The notes beneath the pieces are model-generated. The model was not told the origin of the DNA. It did no database searches and was given only the letters and a program-made list of their open reading frames with translations. From Marinihelvus sp942491555 (GTDB lineage Bacteria; Pseudomonadota; Gammaproteobacteria; Xanthomonadales; SZUA-36), in contig CALOBN010000005.1 in NCBI GenBank assembly GCA_942491555.1, positions 310,001 through 374,000 on the forward strand: 64,000 nucleotides of DNA, read 5' to 3'. This document shows, one piece after another, positions 7,874-16,957 of this stretch (the first letter of the stretch is position 1; the number at the start of each line of letters is the position of its first letter). Both the position numbers and the translations under genes were made by a program.

Positions 7874-9664
7874 CTAGATTTTGACCTGCCGTGCAGCCTG
7901 GCGTATCGCCGGCCACATTCTCAGCGCGCGCGCAAACTCCAACCAGAACGTGCGCCACCATTCAAACAGCGCCTCATTCTGAAGGCCGGCCGGATAACCG
8001 GTGACAGGCGCATCGGGGGGATTGTCAATCAGTGCCTGGTTAAGCCCGTCTACACCACCCTGCAGGAACTCGCGCCAGCGTTGCGGGGCGTTTTCTCCGC
8101 TAATCTCCAGGACTTCTTTTAACAGGCGGTAGTCGGCTGCCTGGGCGCCGATACTGGCATCCTGGTAGGCGCTTCTCAATGCTTGCTCGTCCATATCGGC
8201 CAGGTCTTCATAAAGGCGGGCGAGCTGTCCCAGGCGCTTGAGCGGATCGCGGGACTTGGATATGCCCAGGTTCTCTTCAACCCAGCGCAGGCCGAGGCGT
8301 TCAAAGGGCTGTTTAGTCTGGAAGCATTGTTCAGCGGCGGTCCAGTGGCGCTCTGGCAGCGGCTCGTGCGCAATCGCCCAGGGTTGATCGACGACCACCG
8401 CATGTGGATGAACAAACTCAAGCATGTCACCGAACAGCCGGTCCTCTCCGCGGAGAATGGGAATGTAGGGTGGCAAAAGTGCGCGGTTATCCAGGCCGGT
8501 GAGCTGGGACATGGTGGCTCGTGGCGTGACTCGGGCCTGGTTCACACCGCTAAAGCAGACACGGGATGAAAACGCTTTATCGACACTGTCATCATTCTCC
8601 AGCAGGGTCTCCAGGCTGGTGCTCTCCAATGAGGCGAGCCAGTTGAGGTCCGAGGTACCCGGGTCGCCCAGGGTGCCGCACTCAGTGACCAGCACCTGTG
8701 AGTCTCCGCGGAGGCGTTCCATCATGTCCAGATCAGCGCCTTCAAATGCAACCGGGTCAAGGGTGCGTGCGCCGAGAGCCGCCAGCGCGTCACGCAAGTC
8801 TGAACCCAGAATCCGCAGATGCCGGATCAACGGGTCGCGGACTTCCTTTACCGGCTGCTCGCGGACTTCCTCGCGGTCCCGGTAAAAGCGCGTCTCGCGG
8901 GCGTCATCACCAAAACTTACACCTGGTTTTGTGTCCGGCTCATAGGCCTTGCAGAGAATGTCGTCATCAAGAACCAGTAATCGCTGGCCGACGGACAGCA
9001 GCAAAGCCATCGTCCGCGCCAGACCACTGGTCCAGTGGTCGGCCCAGCGCTCACGGTCAATCAGGAAGCGGACCTGTGCTTCAATCGACGGCACCTGGCT
9101 GATGATCGCGTTCATGAAAGCGATCTGCTCCTCGGCCCCAAAATGCAGCACCGGGGTGTCTACTTTTGCCTCGAAAGACTCCGTGGTGAGGCGATTGAGA
9201 CGCTGAATGTTTTCATCGCGGCTGTCATCAATCACCACGATACGAGCAAGGTTGCTGATGTCACATTCCGTGCGCAGTGATTCAAGGCAGCGTGCGAGCG
9301 CTTCGGGCCGCTGCCAGGTAATGATCGCCACCACGGGTTTTTCCAGATTGAATAGGGGGTCAGCCGCGGGAGCGAGCGTGAGCGCGTAGATATCGGCCGA
9401 TATCATCAGTCCGTCACTCTGCACGGTCTGCAGAATGGCCAGCACATCATCTTCCTGTCCCCGGAGTGCCGGGTTGGCCTGCGTTATGCGCCGCGCATGG
9501 TCTTCAAGCGTATGAAACTTGCGGCAATAGACGAGCGCCGCGTACACCTCGGAAGTTAGCAAGGCATGACGTCCGTTGCGCGGGTTGCGTACAAGCAGGC
9601 GTCCGTCAGTGAGGGGATAAGCCCCGCAACGGTCAAAGGCATAAAGTTTTGAGGTGCTGTTCAT
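7874..9664 (-). CDS. Large protein with a GT2-like glycosyltransferase core and an extra N-terminal domain
   Basis: This is a 596-residue cytoplasmic protein. Residues about 110-240 resemble a GT-A glycosyltransferase: VVAIITWQRPEALARCLESL (110-130), then RIVVIDDSRD (141-150) and LLVLDDDILCKA (229-240), the last holding a DDD metal-binding motif. The first 95 residues (MNSTSKLYAF, LTSEVYAALVYCRKF, a helical middle and VQSDGLMI) look like a small winged-helix module of the PqqD/RRE kind, but this is a low-certainty reading. The C-terminal 250 residues are helical and unassigned. It stands alone, with no obvious polysaccharide or RiPP partners. The start at 9664 has only a weak ribosome-binding site. 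Confidence 0.6.
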   Translation of the reverse strand: MNSTSKLYAFDRCGAYPLTDGRLLVRNPRNGRHALLTSEVYAALVYCRKFHTLEDHARRITQANPALRGQEDDVLAILQTVQSDGLMISADIYALTLAPAADPLFNLEKPVVAIITWQRPEALARCLESLRTECDISNLARIVVIDDSRDENIQRLNRLTTESFEAKVDTPVLHFGAEEQIAFMNAIISQVPSIEAQVRFLIDRERWADHWTSGLARTMALLLSVGQRLLVLDDDILCKAYEPDTKPGVSFGDDARETRFYRDREEVREQPVKEVRDPLIRHLRILGSDLRDALAALGARTLDPVAFEGADLDMMERLRGDSQVLVTECGTLGDPGTSDLNWLASLESTSLETLLENDDSVDKAFSSRVCFSGVNQARVTPRATMSQLTGLDNRALLPPYIPILRGEDRLFGDMLEFVHPHAVVVDQPWAIAHEPLPERHWTAAEQCFQTKQPFERLGLRWVEENLGISKSRDPLKRLGQLARLYEDLADMDEQALRSAYQDASIGAQAADYRLLKEVLEISGENAPQRWREFLQGGVDGLNQALIDNPPDAPVTGYPAGLQNEALFEWWRTFWLEFARALRMWPAIRQAARQVKI

Positions 9665-9729
9665 GGATAGCTTTCAGGCCCTGATGGCTTTTGATTGGGC
9701 GCATATTTGAAGATGCGATAAAGGTGGAT

Positions 9730-11076
9730 TCAGAAGCGACCCGCAGGCCCCGGGAAAACCACCGGACTCTCGTTACCGTCTTGTGCGACAGCGGCCACGC
9801 CAAAGATATAGTTATCAATCACGATATTTTCCAGTGTGAACGAAGTCACGTTTCCGACGTAACGGCTCCGCTGCCATTGTGGCGCCGTCGTTTCACGCCA
9901 GTACACCCGGTAGCCCGCCAGGTGAGGCTCGTCGCTGGCCGCCCAGCTAAGCGACGTGCTGGGTGACACCATGCCCTCAATCGTCACCTCCGACGGCGGT
10001 GCTGGCGCCCAGGCCATGGCCGCCAGGGACACTGCGTTGACCGCTGTGGCCCGGGCCGCAAAGCCAAAGTCCACGTATTCGATGGTGTCACCGAACTGAC
10101 GTTCGCCTTCCATACGCAGGTCCTGGTGCTGGCGGTCATAATGTTCATTGACCTCCATGATGCGCACACCGGTAAAGCCCGCCTCGTTAAACGGCCGGTG
10201 GTGTCCGCCGCGACCGAAACGGTCCAGGCGGTAGACCATGTTCAGGTCCATGCCGATAACATACTGCTCGCCAACGCGTTTGATATAGCGGGCCAGGTTG
10301 CGCGAAGCCGAATCAACCTCACCGCCCTGGCGGTAGCGAAGCGTCGCCTCCTCCGGTGTTTCCGCTGCGCGCACTCCTTCGGAAAAAATCCGCAGCGAGT
10401 GGTTATTGATCACCCCATTAATGCCGGCAATGTTGCCGATCATGTCGTTGTTCAGCACGGCATTCAGGTTCCAGCCCTGCTCGCGGGCATGGGCCGCGAC
10501 AATCTTGCCACCGAACAGGCCCTGTTCCTCACCGGCGAGGGCGGCATAAACAATGCTGCCCGGAAACCTGTACTGGCTAAGAACCCGCGCGGCCTCGATG
10601 ACGCCCGCCATACCGGAGGCATTGTCGTTGGCTCCTGGAGAGTCGCTCAGGCGATTCATCGGATCACTGACGCGTGTATCAATATCCCCGCTCATCATGA
10701 CCATGCGGTTCGGGTCTGTGGAGCCGCGCTGGATTGCGATGACGCTGACGATCTCGGCTGGACTCGGGATACGATTCTCGCCACTGACCGTGTCGCTGAT
10801 GATGAGCACCTCGAGGCATTCATCGCAAAGGGCCGATATGGCCCGGAATTCAGCCTCAATCCAGCGCCGTGCTGCGCCAATTCCCCGGGTTTCGGAAACG
10901 GTCTCAGATAAGGAATGGCGGGTGCCGAAGGACACCAGCTTAATGATGTCCTGCTCAATGCGTTCGGCTGACGGCGCTACACCGATGTCATACAGGCGCA
11001 AATCCTCAGCCGGTGGCACTTGCGCGACGGCGAGGGTTGGTAGCAATAGAGCTAAAAGAGTCGTCAGATTTCTCAC
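9730..11076 (-). CDS. Exported M28-family zinc peptidase with C-terminal Fn3-like domain
   Basis: This 448-residue secreted or periplasmic aminopeptidase-type enzyme has a signal peptide (VRNLTTLLALLLPTLAVAQ). M28 zinc-site motifs are visible: GANDNASGMAGVIEAARVL, LAGEEQGLFGG, NNDMIGN and a late EHYDRQHQ. The first ligand motif, usually HxDS, reads SGDIDTR, with Asp where His is usual. The last 90 residues (PPSEVTIEGMVSPSTSLSWAA, then YRVYWRE) look like a fibronectin type III fold. The GTG at 11076 is chosen because AGGGGA precedes it by 6 bases and the signal peptide begins there. The frame is open to 11139. Confidence 0.85.
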   Translation of the reverse strand: MRNLTTLLALLLPTLAVAQVPPAEDLRLYDIGVAPSAERIEQDIIKLVSFGTRHSLSETVSETRGIGAARRWIEAEFRAISALCDECLEVLIISDTVSGENRIPSPAEIVSVIAIQRGSTDPNRMVMMSGDIDTRVSDPMNRLSDSPGANDNASGMAGVIEAARVLSQYRFPGSIVYAALAGEEQGLFGGKIVAAHAREQGWNLNAVLNNDMIGNIAGINGVINNHSLRIFSEGVRAAETPEEATLRYRQGGEVDSASRNLARYIKRVGEQYVIGMDLNMVYRLDRFGRGGHHRPFNEAGFTGVRIMEVNEHYDRQHQDLRMEGERQFGDTIEYVDFGFAARATAVNAVSLAAMAWAPAPPSEVTIEGMVSPSTSLSWAASDEPHLAGYRVYWRETTAPQWQRSRYVGNVTSFTLENIVIDNYIFGVAAVAQDGNESPVVFPGPAGRF

Positions 11077-11182
11077 GGCAGTCCCCTGGATCAAAACGAT
11101 GGCGGAACTAATGTACCGCGCGCGGGGTGGTGGAACCAAGGAGCCCGTGACTGATGCCAGATGCAGCGAATCAGGTTTCTGT

Positions 11183-11188
11183 TATTAT
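11183..11188 (+). promoter_or_regulatory. Possible -10 element (TATTAT) upstream of the metalloprotease
   Basis: TATTATCCGC lies 71 bp before the metalloprotease ATG. The same ten bases occur at 48289-48298, also shortly before a plus-strand exported-protein gene. No good -35 box is seen at either site. Weak evidence. Confidence 0.25.
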
Positions 11189-11258
11189 CCGCCGCTCCAT
11201 TTTATCGTCCGGGCCACCTGTGGTGTGCCTGGTGACCAATGTCAAAGGCTGAAATCCC

Positions 11259-13820
11259 ATGTTCAAATCACCCTCCCGCTGGCTGTTTGCCTTTTTGCTT
11301 TCGAGCGCTTCCCTGTTGGTTTACGCCCAGGAGAAAGACAACGGTGACAAGCCGGAAGAAGAACCCAAGACCATTGCTGAGCTGACCGAAGGCGCAGAGG
11401 TTATTGAGGGTCTTTTTACCCTGTTTCGGGACCCCAAGAGCGGCGATCTGCACATGCTGATCAAGGCGGACCAGGTCGGCGAGGAATTCATCTATTTTGC
11501 CCAGACGGCCAATGGCGTTGTTGAGGCCGGCTATTTCACCGGGGCCTATCTGGCCAATGGCATCATTTCGGTCAATCGGTACTTCGACCGGATTGAACTG
11601 GTTGCAGAAAACTTCTCGTTTTATTTCGATCCGGACAATGCCTTGTCGCGAGCTGCGGATTCCAACATTTCCAACGCCGTGCTGGCGGTTCAGGAGATCG
11701 TCGCTGAAGACTCGGAAAGCGGCGACCTGCTGATCAAGGCGGACCAGATTTTCCTGGGCGAGAACCTCCTGCAAATCAAATTCCCCTTGCCCGAGGGCGC
11801 CGATCCGGAAACAACCTTCACCCTGGGTACCCTGGCCGAGGACAAGGGCAAGATCCTCAATGCGCGCAGCTACCCCCTGAACACGGATCTGGAAGTTGAG
11901 TACGTATACAACAACCCGATGCCCAAGGCCCGTGGCTCCGAGGACATCACCGACGCGCGCAACGTTTCCATCAAGGTGCTTCACAGCCTGATCGCCATGC
12001 CGGAAAACGACTTTGAGCCACGCTTCGCCGATGCCCGCGCCGGCTCATTTGAAACCAAGGTTACGGACCTCACTTCGCTATCGCCCACGCCCTTTCGTGA
12101 CCTGGTGCACCGCTGGAGCCTGGTGAAACAGGACCCCGAGGCGGCCATTTCGGATCCGGTAGAGCCGATCACCTGGTGGATTGAAAATACGACACCCGTG
12201 CAGTGGCGTGACCTGGTGCGCGATTCCGCTCTGGAATGGAACAAGGCCTTCGAGACGGCGGGCTTCAGCAATGCCGTTGTTGTCAAGGTCCAGCCGGACG
12301 ACGCAGACTGGGACTATGGCGACATCCGCTACAACGTATTGCGCTGGACCTCATCGCCGCAACCGCCATTCGGAGGTTACGGTCCCAGTTTCGTAAATCC
12401 ACGTACCGGCCAGATCATTGGTGCGGACGTTATGCTGGAGGCCTCGTTCATGAACCGTCACATCAGGGCCAAATGGCTGCTTGACGACGGTTTTAATGCG
12501 ATAGAGCACAACCCGAACCTCGCCATGCACAGCTGCACGCTCGGCCAGGGCCTGAAGAGCAATGCCGTTCTCGCGCGGACCTTCAACCAGTTTTCGCCGG
12601 GGTGGGGCACATTCGGCGACGACGTTGATCAGCAGATTTTGCATGACACGATGCACTACCTGATCCTGCACGAAATTGGTCATACCCTGGGTATGAACCA
12701 CAATATGAAGGCAACGCAGCTGCTCACCCCCACTGAGGCTTTTGATATGGCCGTTGTGGAAGAACGTGGGCTGGCTGGTTCGGTGATGGATTATCCGGCG
12801 GTCAACTACCCGCCGCGCGGCGAAGACATCACCTTGTTTTACGCGGTTGCCCCGGGGCCCTACGACGACTGGTACATCCAGTTTGCCTACGACCCGTCGC
12901 TCAATGACCCGGCATTGATGGAAGCACATCTGGCCAAATCAACCCGGGCCGAGCTGGCCTTTGGCAACGATGCAGATGATATGCGCAGCCCGGGCTCCGG
13001 TCTTGATCCCCGGGTCAACATCTATGACATGTCATCGGATCCCGTCGAGTACGCCTCGATGCGCATGACGTTGCTGCAGGATACGCTCGATGATATGCGC
13101 CCGGATGCAATTGAAGCCGGACGCTCCTACCAGGAGATCTGGGATGGTGTTGGCATGCTGGTGAGTGAATGGACCCGCTCGGCAGCAGTGATCTCGCGCT
13201 ATGTTGGCGGTGTGTACGTGGATCGCGCGGTTGCCGGCCAGCCTGGTGCCACCGCGCCGTTAACGCCCGTGCCGGCGGCCGTGCAACAGGCCGCGATGGA
13301 GGTGTTGACCGAGCAGGTCTTCGCCCCGGATGTGTTCACCATGTCCGGGGAGCTGCTGCGCTTTACCGCCGAGCAACGGCGGGGCTTCGAGCACTATGGG
13401 GACACGCAGGACCCGAAAATTCATGAGTCGCTTCTGGCCATGCACGCATCGACCCTGGACCACCTGCTCAACCCGGTTGTGCTCTCCCGTATCGTGAACA
13501 CCGGGCTGTACGGCAACAGCTATGACCTTGCCAAAATGATGACCGACCTGAACGATGCGATCTTTGCAGCCGACGCCAGGGGTAACGTCAATGCGATGCG
13601 TCAGAATCTGCAGGTCGAATATGTAAGGCGCCTGGCCGCGCTGGCCCGTCAGAACGGTGCCGAGGGCGGTTACCCGTCGCAGGCGGTTTCAATGGCCATT
13701 TATAGCCTCGGCGAGATCCGTGAGCTGATCAACGACAAGAGCCGCGTTGATGTCGCCACCCAGGCGCACGTACGCAACCTCACGCTGATCATCGACCGGG
13801 CCCTGGCCGTCGACGTCTGA
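11259..13820 (+). CDS. Exported zinc-dependent metalloprotease (DUF5117/DUF5118 type)
   Basis: This 853-residue exported protease starts with a signal peptide (MFKSPSRWLFAFLLSSASLLVYAQ). The zinc motif HEIGHTLGMNHN at about 471-482 is the extended HExxHxxGxxH of metzincin-like enzymes. YFDRIELVAENFSFYFDPDN and the long N-terminal beta-rich part match the DUF5117/DUF5118 arrangement seen in Xanthomonadales and Bacteroidetes homologues. A further helical region follows the catalytic core. It stands as a single gene and is closed by a bidirectional hairpin terminator at 13832. The substrate is unknown. Confidence 0.88.
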   Translation: MFKSPSRWLFAFLLSSASLLVYAQEKDNGDKPEEEPKTIAELTEGAEVIEGLFTLFRDPKSGDLHMLIKADQVGEEFIYFAQTANGVVEAGYFTGAYLANGIISVNRYFDRIELVAENFSFYFDPDNALSRAADSNISNAVLAVQEIVAEDSESGDLLIKADQIFLGENLLQIKFPLPEGADPETTFTLGTLAEDKGKILNARSYPLNTDLEVEYVYNNPMPKARGSEDITDARNVSIKVLHSLIAMPENDFEPRFADARAGSFETKVTDLTSLSPTPFRDLVHRWSLVKQDPEAAISDPVEPITWWIENTTPVQWRDLVRDSALEWNKAFETAGFSNAVVVKVQPDDADWDYGDIRYNVLRWTSSPQPPFGGYGPSFVNPRTGQIIGADVMLEASFMNRHIRAKWLLDDGFNAIEHNPNLAMHSCTLGQGLKSNAVLARTFNQFSPGWGTFGDDVDQQILHDTMHYLILHEIGHTLGMNHNMKATQLLTPTEAFDMAVVEERGLAGSVMDYPAVNYPPRGEDITLFYAVAPGPYDDWYIQFAYDPSLNDPALMEAHLAKSTRAELAFGNDADDMRSPGSGLDPRVNIYDMSSDPVEYASMRMTLLQDTLDDMRPDAIEAGRSYQEIWDGVGMLVSEWTRSAAVISRYVGGVYVDRAVAGQPGATAPLTPVPAAVQQAAMEVLTEQVFAPDVFTMSGELLRFTAEQRRGFEHYGDTQDPKIHESLLAMHASTLDHLLNPVVLSRIVNTGLYGNSYDLAKMMTDLNDAIFAADARGNVNAMRQNLQVEYVRRLAALARQNGAEGGYPSQAVSMAIYSLGEIRELINDKSRVDVATQAHVRNLTLIIDRALAVDV

Positions 13821-13831
13821 GAACGATCACG

Positions 13832-13866
13832 GCGGTCATCTCCCGCATACGGGGGATGACCGCTTT
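13832..13866. terminator. Bidirectional hairpin between convergent genes
   Basis: A 9-bp perfect stem GCGGTCATC / GATGACCGC extends by a further three or four pairs around a 6-nt loop, followed by TTT. It sits between the metalloprotease stop and the MBL-hydrolase stop, which face each other. It probably terminates the plus-strand transcript and may stop the opposite one too. Confidence 0.7.
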
Positions 13867-15019
13867 AATGACTCCGACCGCCCGCTTCAGCGTGGGCGGC
13901 CTCGAGTACCGGCGTGGCAAACCACTGTTCAAACCGTAGCTTCAGGCGTGGATCACCCTGATGAAAGCGCTGCGGATAGTCTCCCCAGTCGAAGTCCGCC
14001 TTGAATGTTTCTGTGCCGAGTCCGGCGGCGACCGCCGCATCTGCCTGATCGGCCACCATTTCCAGGGTTTCAATCAGCAACTCCACGTAGGCGGGGTTTT
14101 CCTGCACCGGCCCGTGACCCGGTACCAGGTAGCGTGGCTGTAAGCCGGGAAAGCGGGCCAGCACGCCGGCCCAGCTGCGCGGGTAGCTGCCCGTGGCGAA
14201 AGGCGTTGGCGCTACCACCGTGTCACCAGCGATCAGGATGCGTTCCTCCGGCATCCACAGCACGGCGTCGCCTGCGGTATTGCCGCGGCCGAAAAAGCGC
14301 AACTCCATCGGTCGGCTGCCGTAATCGATTTTCAGCAACTCTTCAAAAATTCGTGTTGGTGGTGTCACACGGCTGTTGTTCAGCTCTGCAATGATCAGTC
14401 CGTCGTAGTTGAGCAGGTCATTGAAGTCACCGCGCAGGATCTCAGGCATTGGCGAACCATCGGCCATCACACCTGCCTCTGCGAGGGGTTTGAGTGCGGC
14501 AATCTGGTCCGGCAGGTTTTCTCTCCGCTCGGCCAGGTAGTCCATTTGCGGCCCCAGCATTGCCTCGTTTGTGTAGCGCTGAGCGATAATCTCCAGGCCC
14601 GGCCACTCATCCACAAAGCGATACGCGCCAAGATGATGATCACCGTGCCAATGGGTAATGATCAGGGTGCGCACGGGCAGGTCGGAAACAGCTTTGATCT
14701 TCTGGATGACACGCTCAGCCAGCAGGGGAGACCCGCAGCCGTCAACCACAATAAGGTGGTCGCCATTGTCGATTATGACCCCGTTGCCCATGACGGGTTG
14801 GCGCTCCGGCTCGGGCCTGGAGACCACCCAGACGCCCCCGGTCAAAACCTCCAGCCGGACCGTAAACGGGTCGCCGCGTGGATCAGCAAGGTGATCGGCC
14901 TGGCCATGCGCAGCAGCGGTGAAAAGCACCAGGAGTACGCTATTGAGGATGGCCCGGTAAGCCGGCAATAATCCGGGCAGGGCGGAAGGTTTCCGGCGGC
15001 GCGTGGCGGGTCCAGTCAT
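13865..15019 (-). CDS. Exported MBL-fold metallo-hydrolase
   Basis: This 384-residue metallo-beta-lactamase-fold hydrolase carries the zinc motif HWHGDHHLG (H123, H125, D127, H128). It also has a later GRGNTAGDAVLW, GDTVV and a C-terminal VPGHGP, which supply the remaining ligands. Residues 20-40 (YRAILNSVLLVLFTAAAHGQ) look like a signal peptide after a basic N-terminus, so the true start may be a few codons later than 15019. No ribosome-binding site is strong there. Substrate unknown; related exported enzymes occur near quinoprotein dehydrogenases, but none is found here. Confidence 0.82.
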   Translation of the reverse strand: MTGPATRRRKPSALPGLLPAYRAILNSVLLVLFTAAAHGQADHLADPRGDPFTVRLEVLTGGVWVVSRPEPERQPVMGNGVIIDNGDHLIVVDGCGSPLLAERVIQKIKAVSDLPVRTLIITHWHGDHHLGAYRFVDEWPGLEIIAQRYTNEAMLGPQMDYLAERRENLPDQIAALKPLAEAGVMADGSPMPEILRGDFNDLLNYDGLIIAELNNSRVTPPTRIFEELLKIDYGSRPMELRFFGRGNTAGDAVLWMPEERILIAGDTVVAPTPFATGSYPRSWAGVLARFPGLQPRYLVPGHGPVQENPAYVELLIETLEMVADQADAAVAAGLGTETFKADFDWGDYPQRFHQGDPRLKLRFEQWFATPVLEAAHAEAGGRSH

Positions 15020-15125
15020 TTGTTCATGTTGTCACTGCCGATGGTGTTCTGGCAATGAACTTTCGCGGGGTTTTCACGACTGTCGTGTTCCTGTTAAAGG
15101 CCTGATCAGCAAGGAGCTCCCGATT

Positions 15126-15407
15126 ATGAAAGCCATCTGGAATGAGCAGATTATTGCCGAGACTGACGACACGGTCGTGGTGGAAGGTAATCACTATTTC
15201 CCGGCTGAGGCAGTGGATTCCGGGGTGTTACGCCCCAGTGATCACACCAGCTACTGTCCCTGGAAGGGTTCAGCCAGCTATTACCACCTCGAGGTCAACG
15301 GCCAGACCAACCAGAATGCGGCCTGGTACTATGCCGACCCGCTCGAGGCGGCAAATAACATTCGCGGCCGCGTAGCATTCTGGAAAGGGGTAACGGTCAC
15401 GGACTGA
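15126..15407 (+). CDS. DUF427 domain protein
   Basis: This 93-residue single-domain protein has family hallmarks: MKAIWNEQIIAETDDTVVVEGNHYFP, then CPWKGSASYYHLEVNG, and a terminal VAFWKGVTV. The ATG at 15126 follows AAGGAG by 9 bases, which decides the start even though the frame is open from 15003. The function of DUF427 proteins is not established. It stands alone, with a hairpin about 40 bp downstream. Confidence 0.88.
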   Translation: MKAIWNEQIIAETDDTVVVEGNHYFPAEAVDSGVLRPSDHTSYCPWKGSASYYHLEVNGQTNQNAAWYYADPLEAANNIRGRVAFWKGVTVTD

Positions 15408-15443
15408 GCCACAACCGCCGTTTGATTAAGGATTAGCATTGCA

Positions 15444-15475
15444 GCGGGCGGTGAACCAGGAGGTCCACCGCCCGC
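15444..15475. terminator. Hairpin between DUF427 and CarD-like genes
   Basis: A perfect 10-bp stem (GCGGGCGGTG / CACCGCCCGC) with a 12-nt loop lies between two convergent genes. It lacks a T-run, so intrinsic termination is uncertain. Confidence 0.45.
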
Positions 15476-15505
15476 GTAAGGGACGTTCAGGAGCAAGCAA
15501 AGATG

Positions 15506-16015
15506 TCAGTCTGCGACTGCGGCCAACATTTTGCGGGCTTGTTCCGGGCTTTTGCGCAGGGAACATGCGAGCTCTTCGGTGAGCAGCGCCAGTGACTGGG
15601 CAAGATGTGCCTTGTCCTGGGCACGCAAGCCGTCTTGTGATTCAAGTTTGCTAAGGCCCTTGTAGACACGAGCCGTCTCAAAAGGGTCGCCGCGGTCAAT
15701 GGCTGCCTGGTGTGCATTGGCACGCGCTTTCCACTGCTTGCTCACCTTGCCTTCGTAGCCCTTGAGCTCGTCCAGCAGACGCTTGGCGTCCTTGGTGGAA
15801 ATGAGTGCGCGAACTGTGTTCGGAACATCGTCCTTGAGGATCGTGAGTTTCAGGTTCTGGCGTGCAAAATACAGCTCTGCATACGTGGCCTTTGCGCAGC
15901 CGCCGAAGCTGCGTTCGCCGATGGACTGAATTTTGCCAATGCCGTGTTGGGGGTGATGTATGGACTCGCCTTTTCGAATATTAATGGTGATTTCCTTGCT
16001 GAAGTCGAGGGACAT
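15506..16015 (-). CDS. CarD-like transcriptional regulator
   Basis: This 169-residue protein has an N-terminal Tudor-like CarD domain (IRKGESIHHPQHGIGKIQSI, then YAELYFARQNLKLTILKDDV). A helical C-terminal half follows (LDELKGYEGKVSKQWKARANAHQAAI, then LSKLESQDGLRAQDKAHL). CarD/CdnL proteins bind RNA polymerase and stabilise open promoter complexes. The start at 16015 (MSLDFSKEITINIRKGE) is chosen on family length, although the frame extends to 16099 and the ribosome-binding site is weak. The gene is monocistronic. Confidence 0.85.
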   Translation of the reverse strand: MSLDFSKEITINIRKGESIHHPQHGIGKIQSIGERSFGGCAKATYAELYFARQNLKLTILKDDVPNTVRALISTKDAKRLLDELKGYEGKVSKQWKARANAHQAAIDRGDPFETARVYKGLSKLESQDGLRAQDKAHLAQSLALLTEELACSLRKSPEQARKMLAAVAD

Positions 16016-16233
16016 AAAAAATGGCAGTATCCTGCCCAGAATCAACATCTTACACAATTTTGGCCTGTTTTGGAAGACTCCCGGTACGAAAAAAAGCATG
16101 AAAACAGGAAATTCATTGATATTTTTTTACGGCAGCCGCCGTTTGCTGCAATGAGACACACACAAATCTCATTATCTGCCCGATTAACACCTGAATGAGG
16201 GATCCGCTGCCCAAACTCTGGTGAACACATCAA

Positions 16234-16261
16234 ACGCCGCCGCTCAGGCGGCGTTTTCTTT
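16234..16261 (+). terminator. Intrinsic terminator with no obvious upstream gene
   Basis: ACGCCGCC and GGCGGCGT form an 8-bp perfect stem with a 5-nt loop, followed by TTTCTTT on the plus strand. No plus-strand gene ends just upstream, because the CarD-like gene runs the other way from 16015. It may end a small RNA from 16030-16230 or be a leftover. It adjoins copy 2 of the 84-bp repeat. Confidence 0.7.
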
Positions 16262-16262
16262 G

Positions 16263-16346
16263 TGGCCGGAGTGGGCGCGGGTATGCCGGGTTTCGAGCCT
16301 GGCTTTCGGCCGGCCAGAACCAGGCCTCCTGCCCCAACCGCCAACG
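16263..16346 (-). repeat. 84-bp dispersed repeat, copy 2 (inverted)
   Basis: This is the reverse complement of the copy at 4918-5001. The 25-base core is identical and overall identity is about 82% by hand count. It starts two bases after the T-run of the terminator at 16234. It is non-coding and able to form a hairpin through GCCTGG / CCAGGC around the GGCCGGCC core. Confidence 0.75.
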
Positions 16347-16424
16347 GAGCAGGTAACAAACGACTGACTGCAAGCGCCATTTAATCGTCTTTGAAGAATC
16401 TGCCTGGCCCCATATAGTCTGGAC

Positions 16425-16456
16425 CAAAAAAAGCCCCGCCGAAGCGGGGCTTTTTT
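16425..16456. terminator. Bidirectional intrinsic terminator of the cold-shock gene
   Basis: An 8-bp stem AGCCCCGC / GCGGGGCT with a CGAA loop is flanked by A7 on the left and T6 on the right, so it works on either strand. It is 18 bp after the cold-shock gene stop (minus strand), which it presumably ends. Confidence 0.9.
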
Positions 16457-16473
16457 GCTGGCTTGCAGCGTGT

Positions 16474-16680
16474 TCAGCCTTCAGCTGTCACGTTGGTGGC
16501 CTGCGGGCCCTTGGGGCCGTCTTCCACGTCAAAGTTGACGCTCTGGCCTTCAGCCAGGGTCTTGAAGCCACTGCCCTGGATAGCAGAGAAGTGAACAAAC
16601 ACATCTTTGCTGCCATCGGCGGGGGAAATAAAACCGAATCCTTTGGATTCGTTGAACCACTTAACGGTACCGGTAGCCAT
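16474..16680 (-). CDS. Cold-shock protein, CspA family
   Basis: This 68-residue single CSD-fold RNA chaperone shows KGFGFI (RNP1) and VFVHFS (RNP2), with the usual start MATGTVKWFNESKGFGFISP. It binds single-stranded nucleic acid and melts RNA structure. GAGG lies 8 bases before the ATG. The roughly 275-bp gap upstream, shared with the divergent gcvR, leaves room for the long structured leader typical of this family. Cold induction cannot be judged from sequence alone. Confidence 0.95.
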   Translation of the reverse strand: MATGTVKWFNESKGFGFISPADGSKDVFVHFSAIQGSGFKTLAEGQSVNFDVEDGPKGPQATNVTAEG

Positions 16681-16957
16681 TGAAAATTCCTCTTACTTTG
16701 GCAATAAAACTGATCAATCGCTTGCTCAAGAAAATCAAGACGGGTGATACCGTGGTACTTCCGTTAGACCCTGAGGACGTGCAACTAATCTATCCATGAA
16801 TCCATGGCACAAACTGTTCCATGTAGATTCGGTCGATAAATTACCGCTGAAAACAGTCCAATACAAGTATTTTCGACGACACAACACTTTACGCAGGTGG
16901 TCACAGTACTGGTGTACACTGGCGCGCCACAACGGTTTCAAGCGAAACAAGACACCT

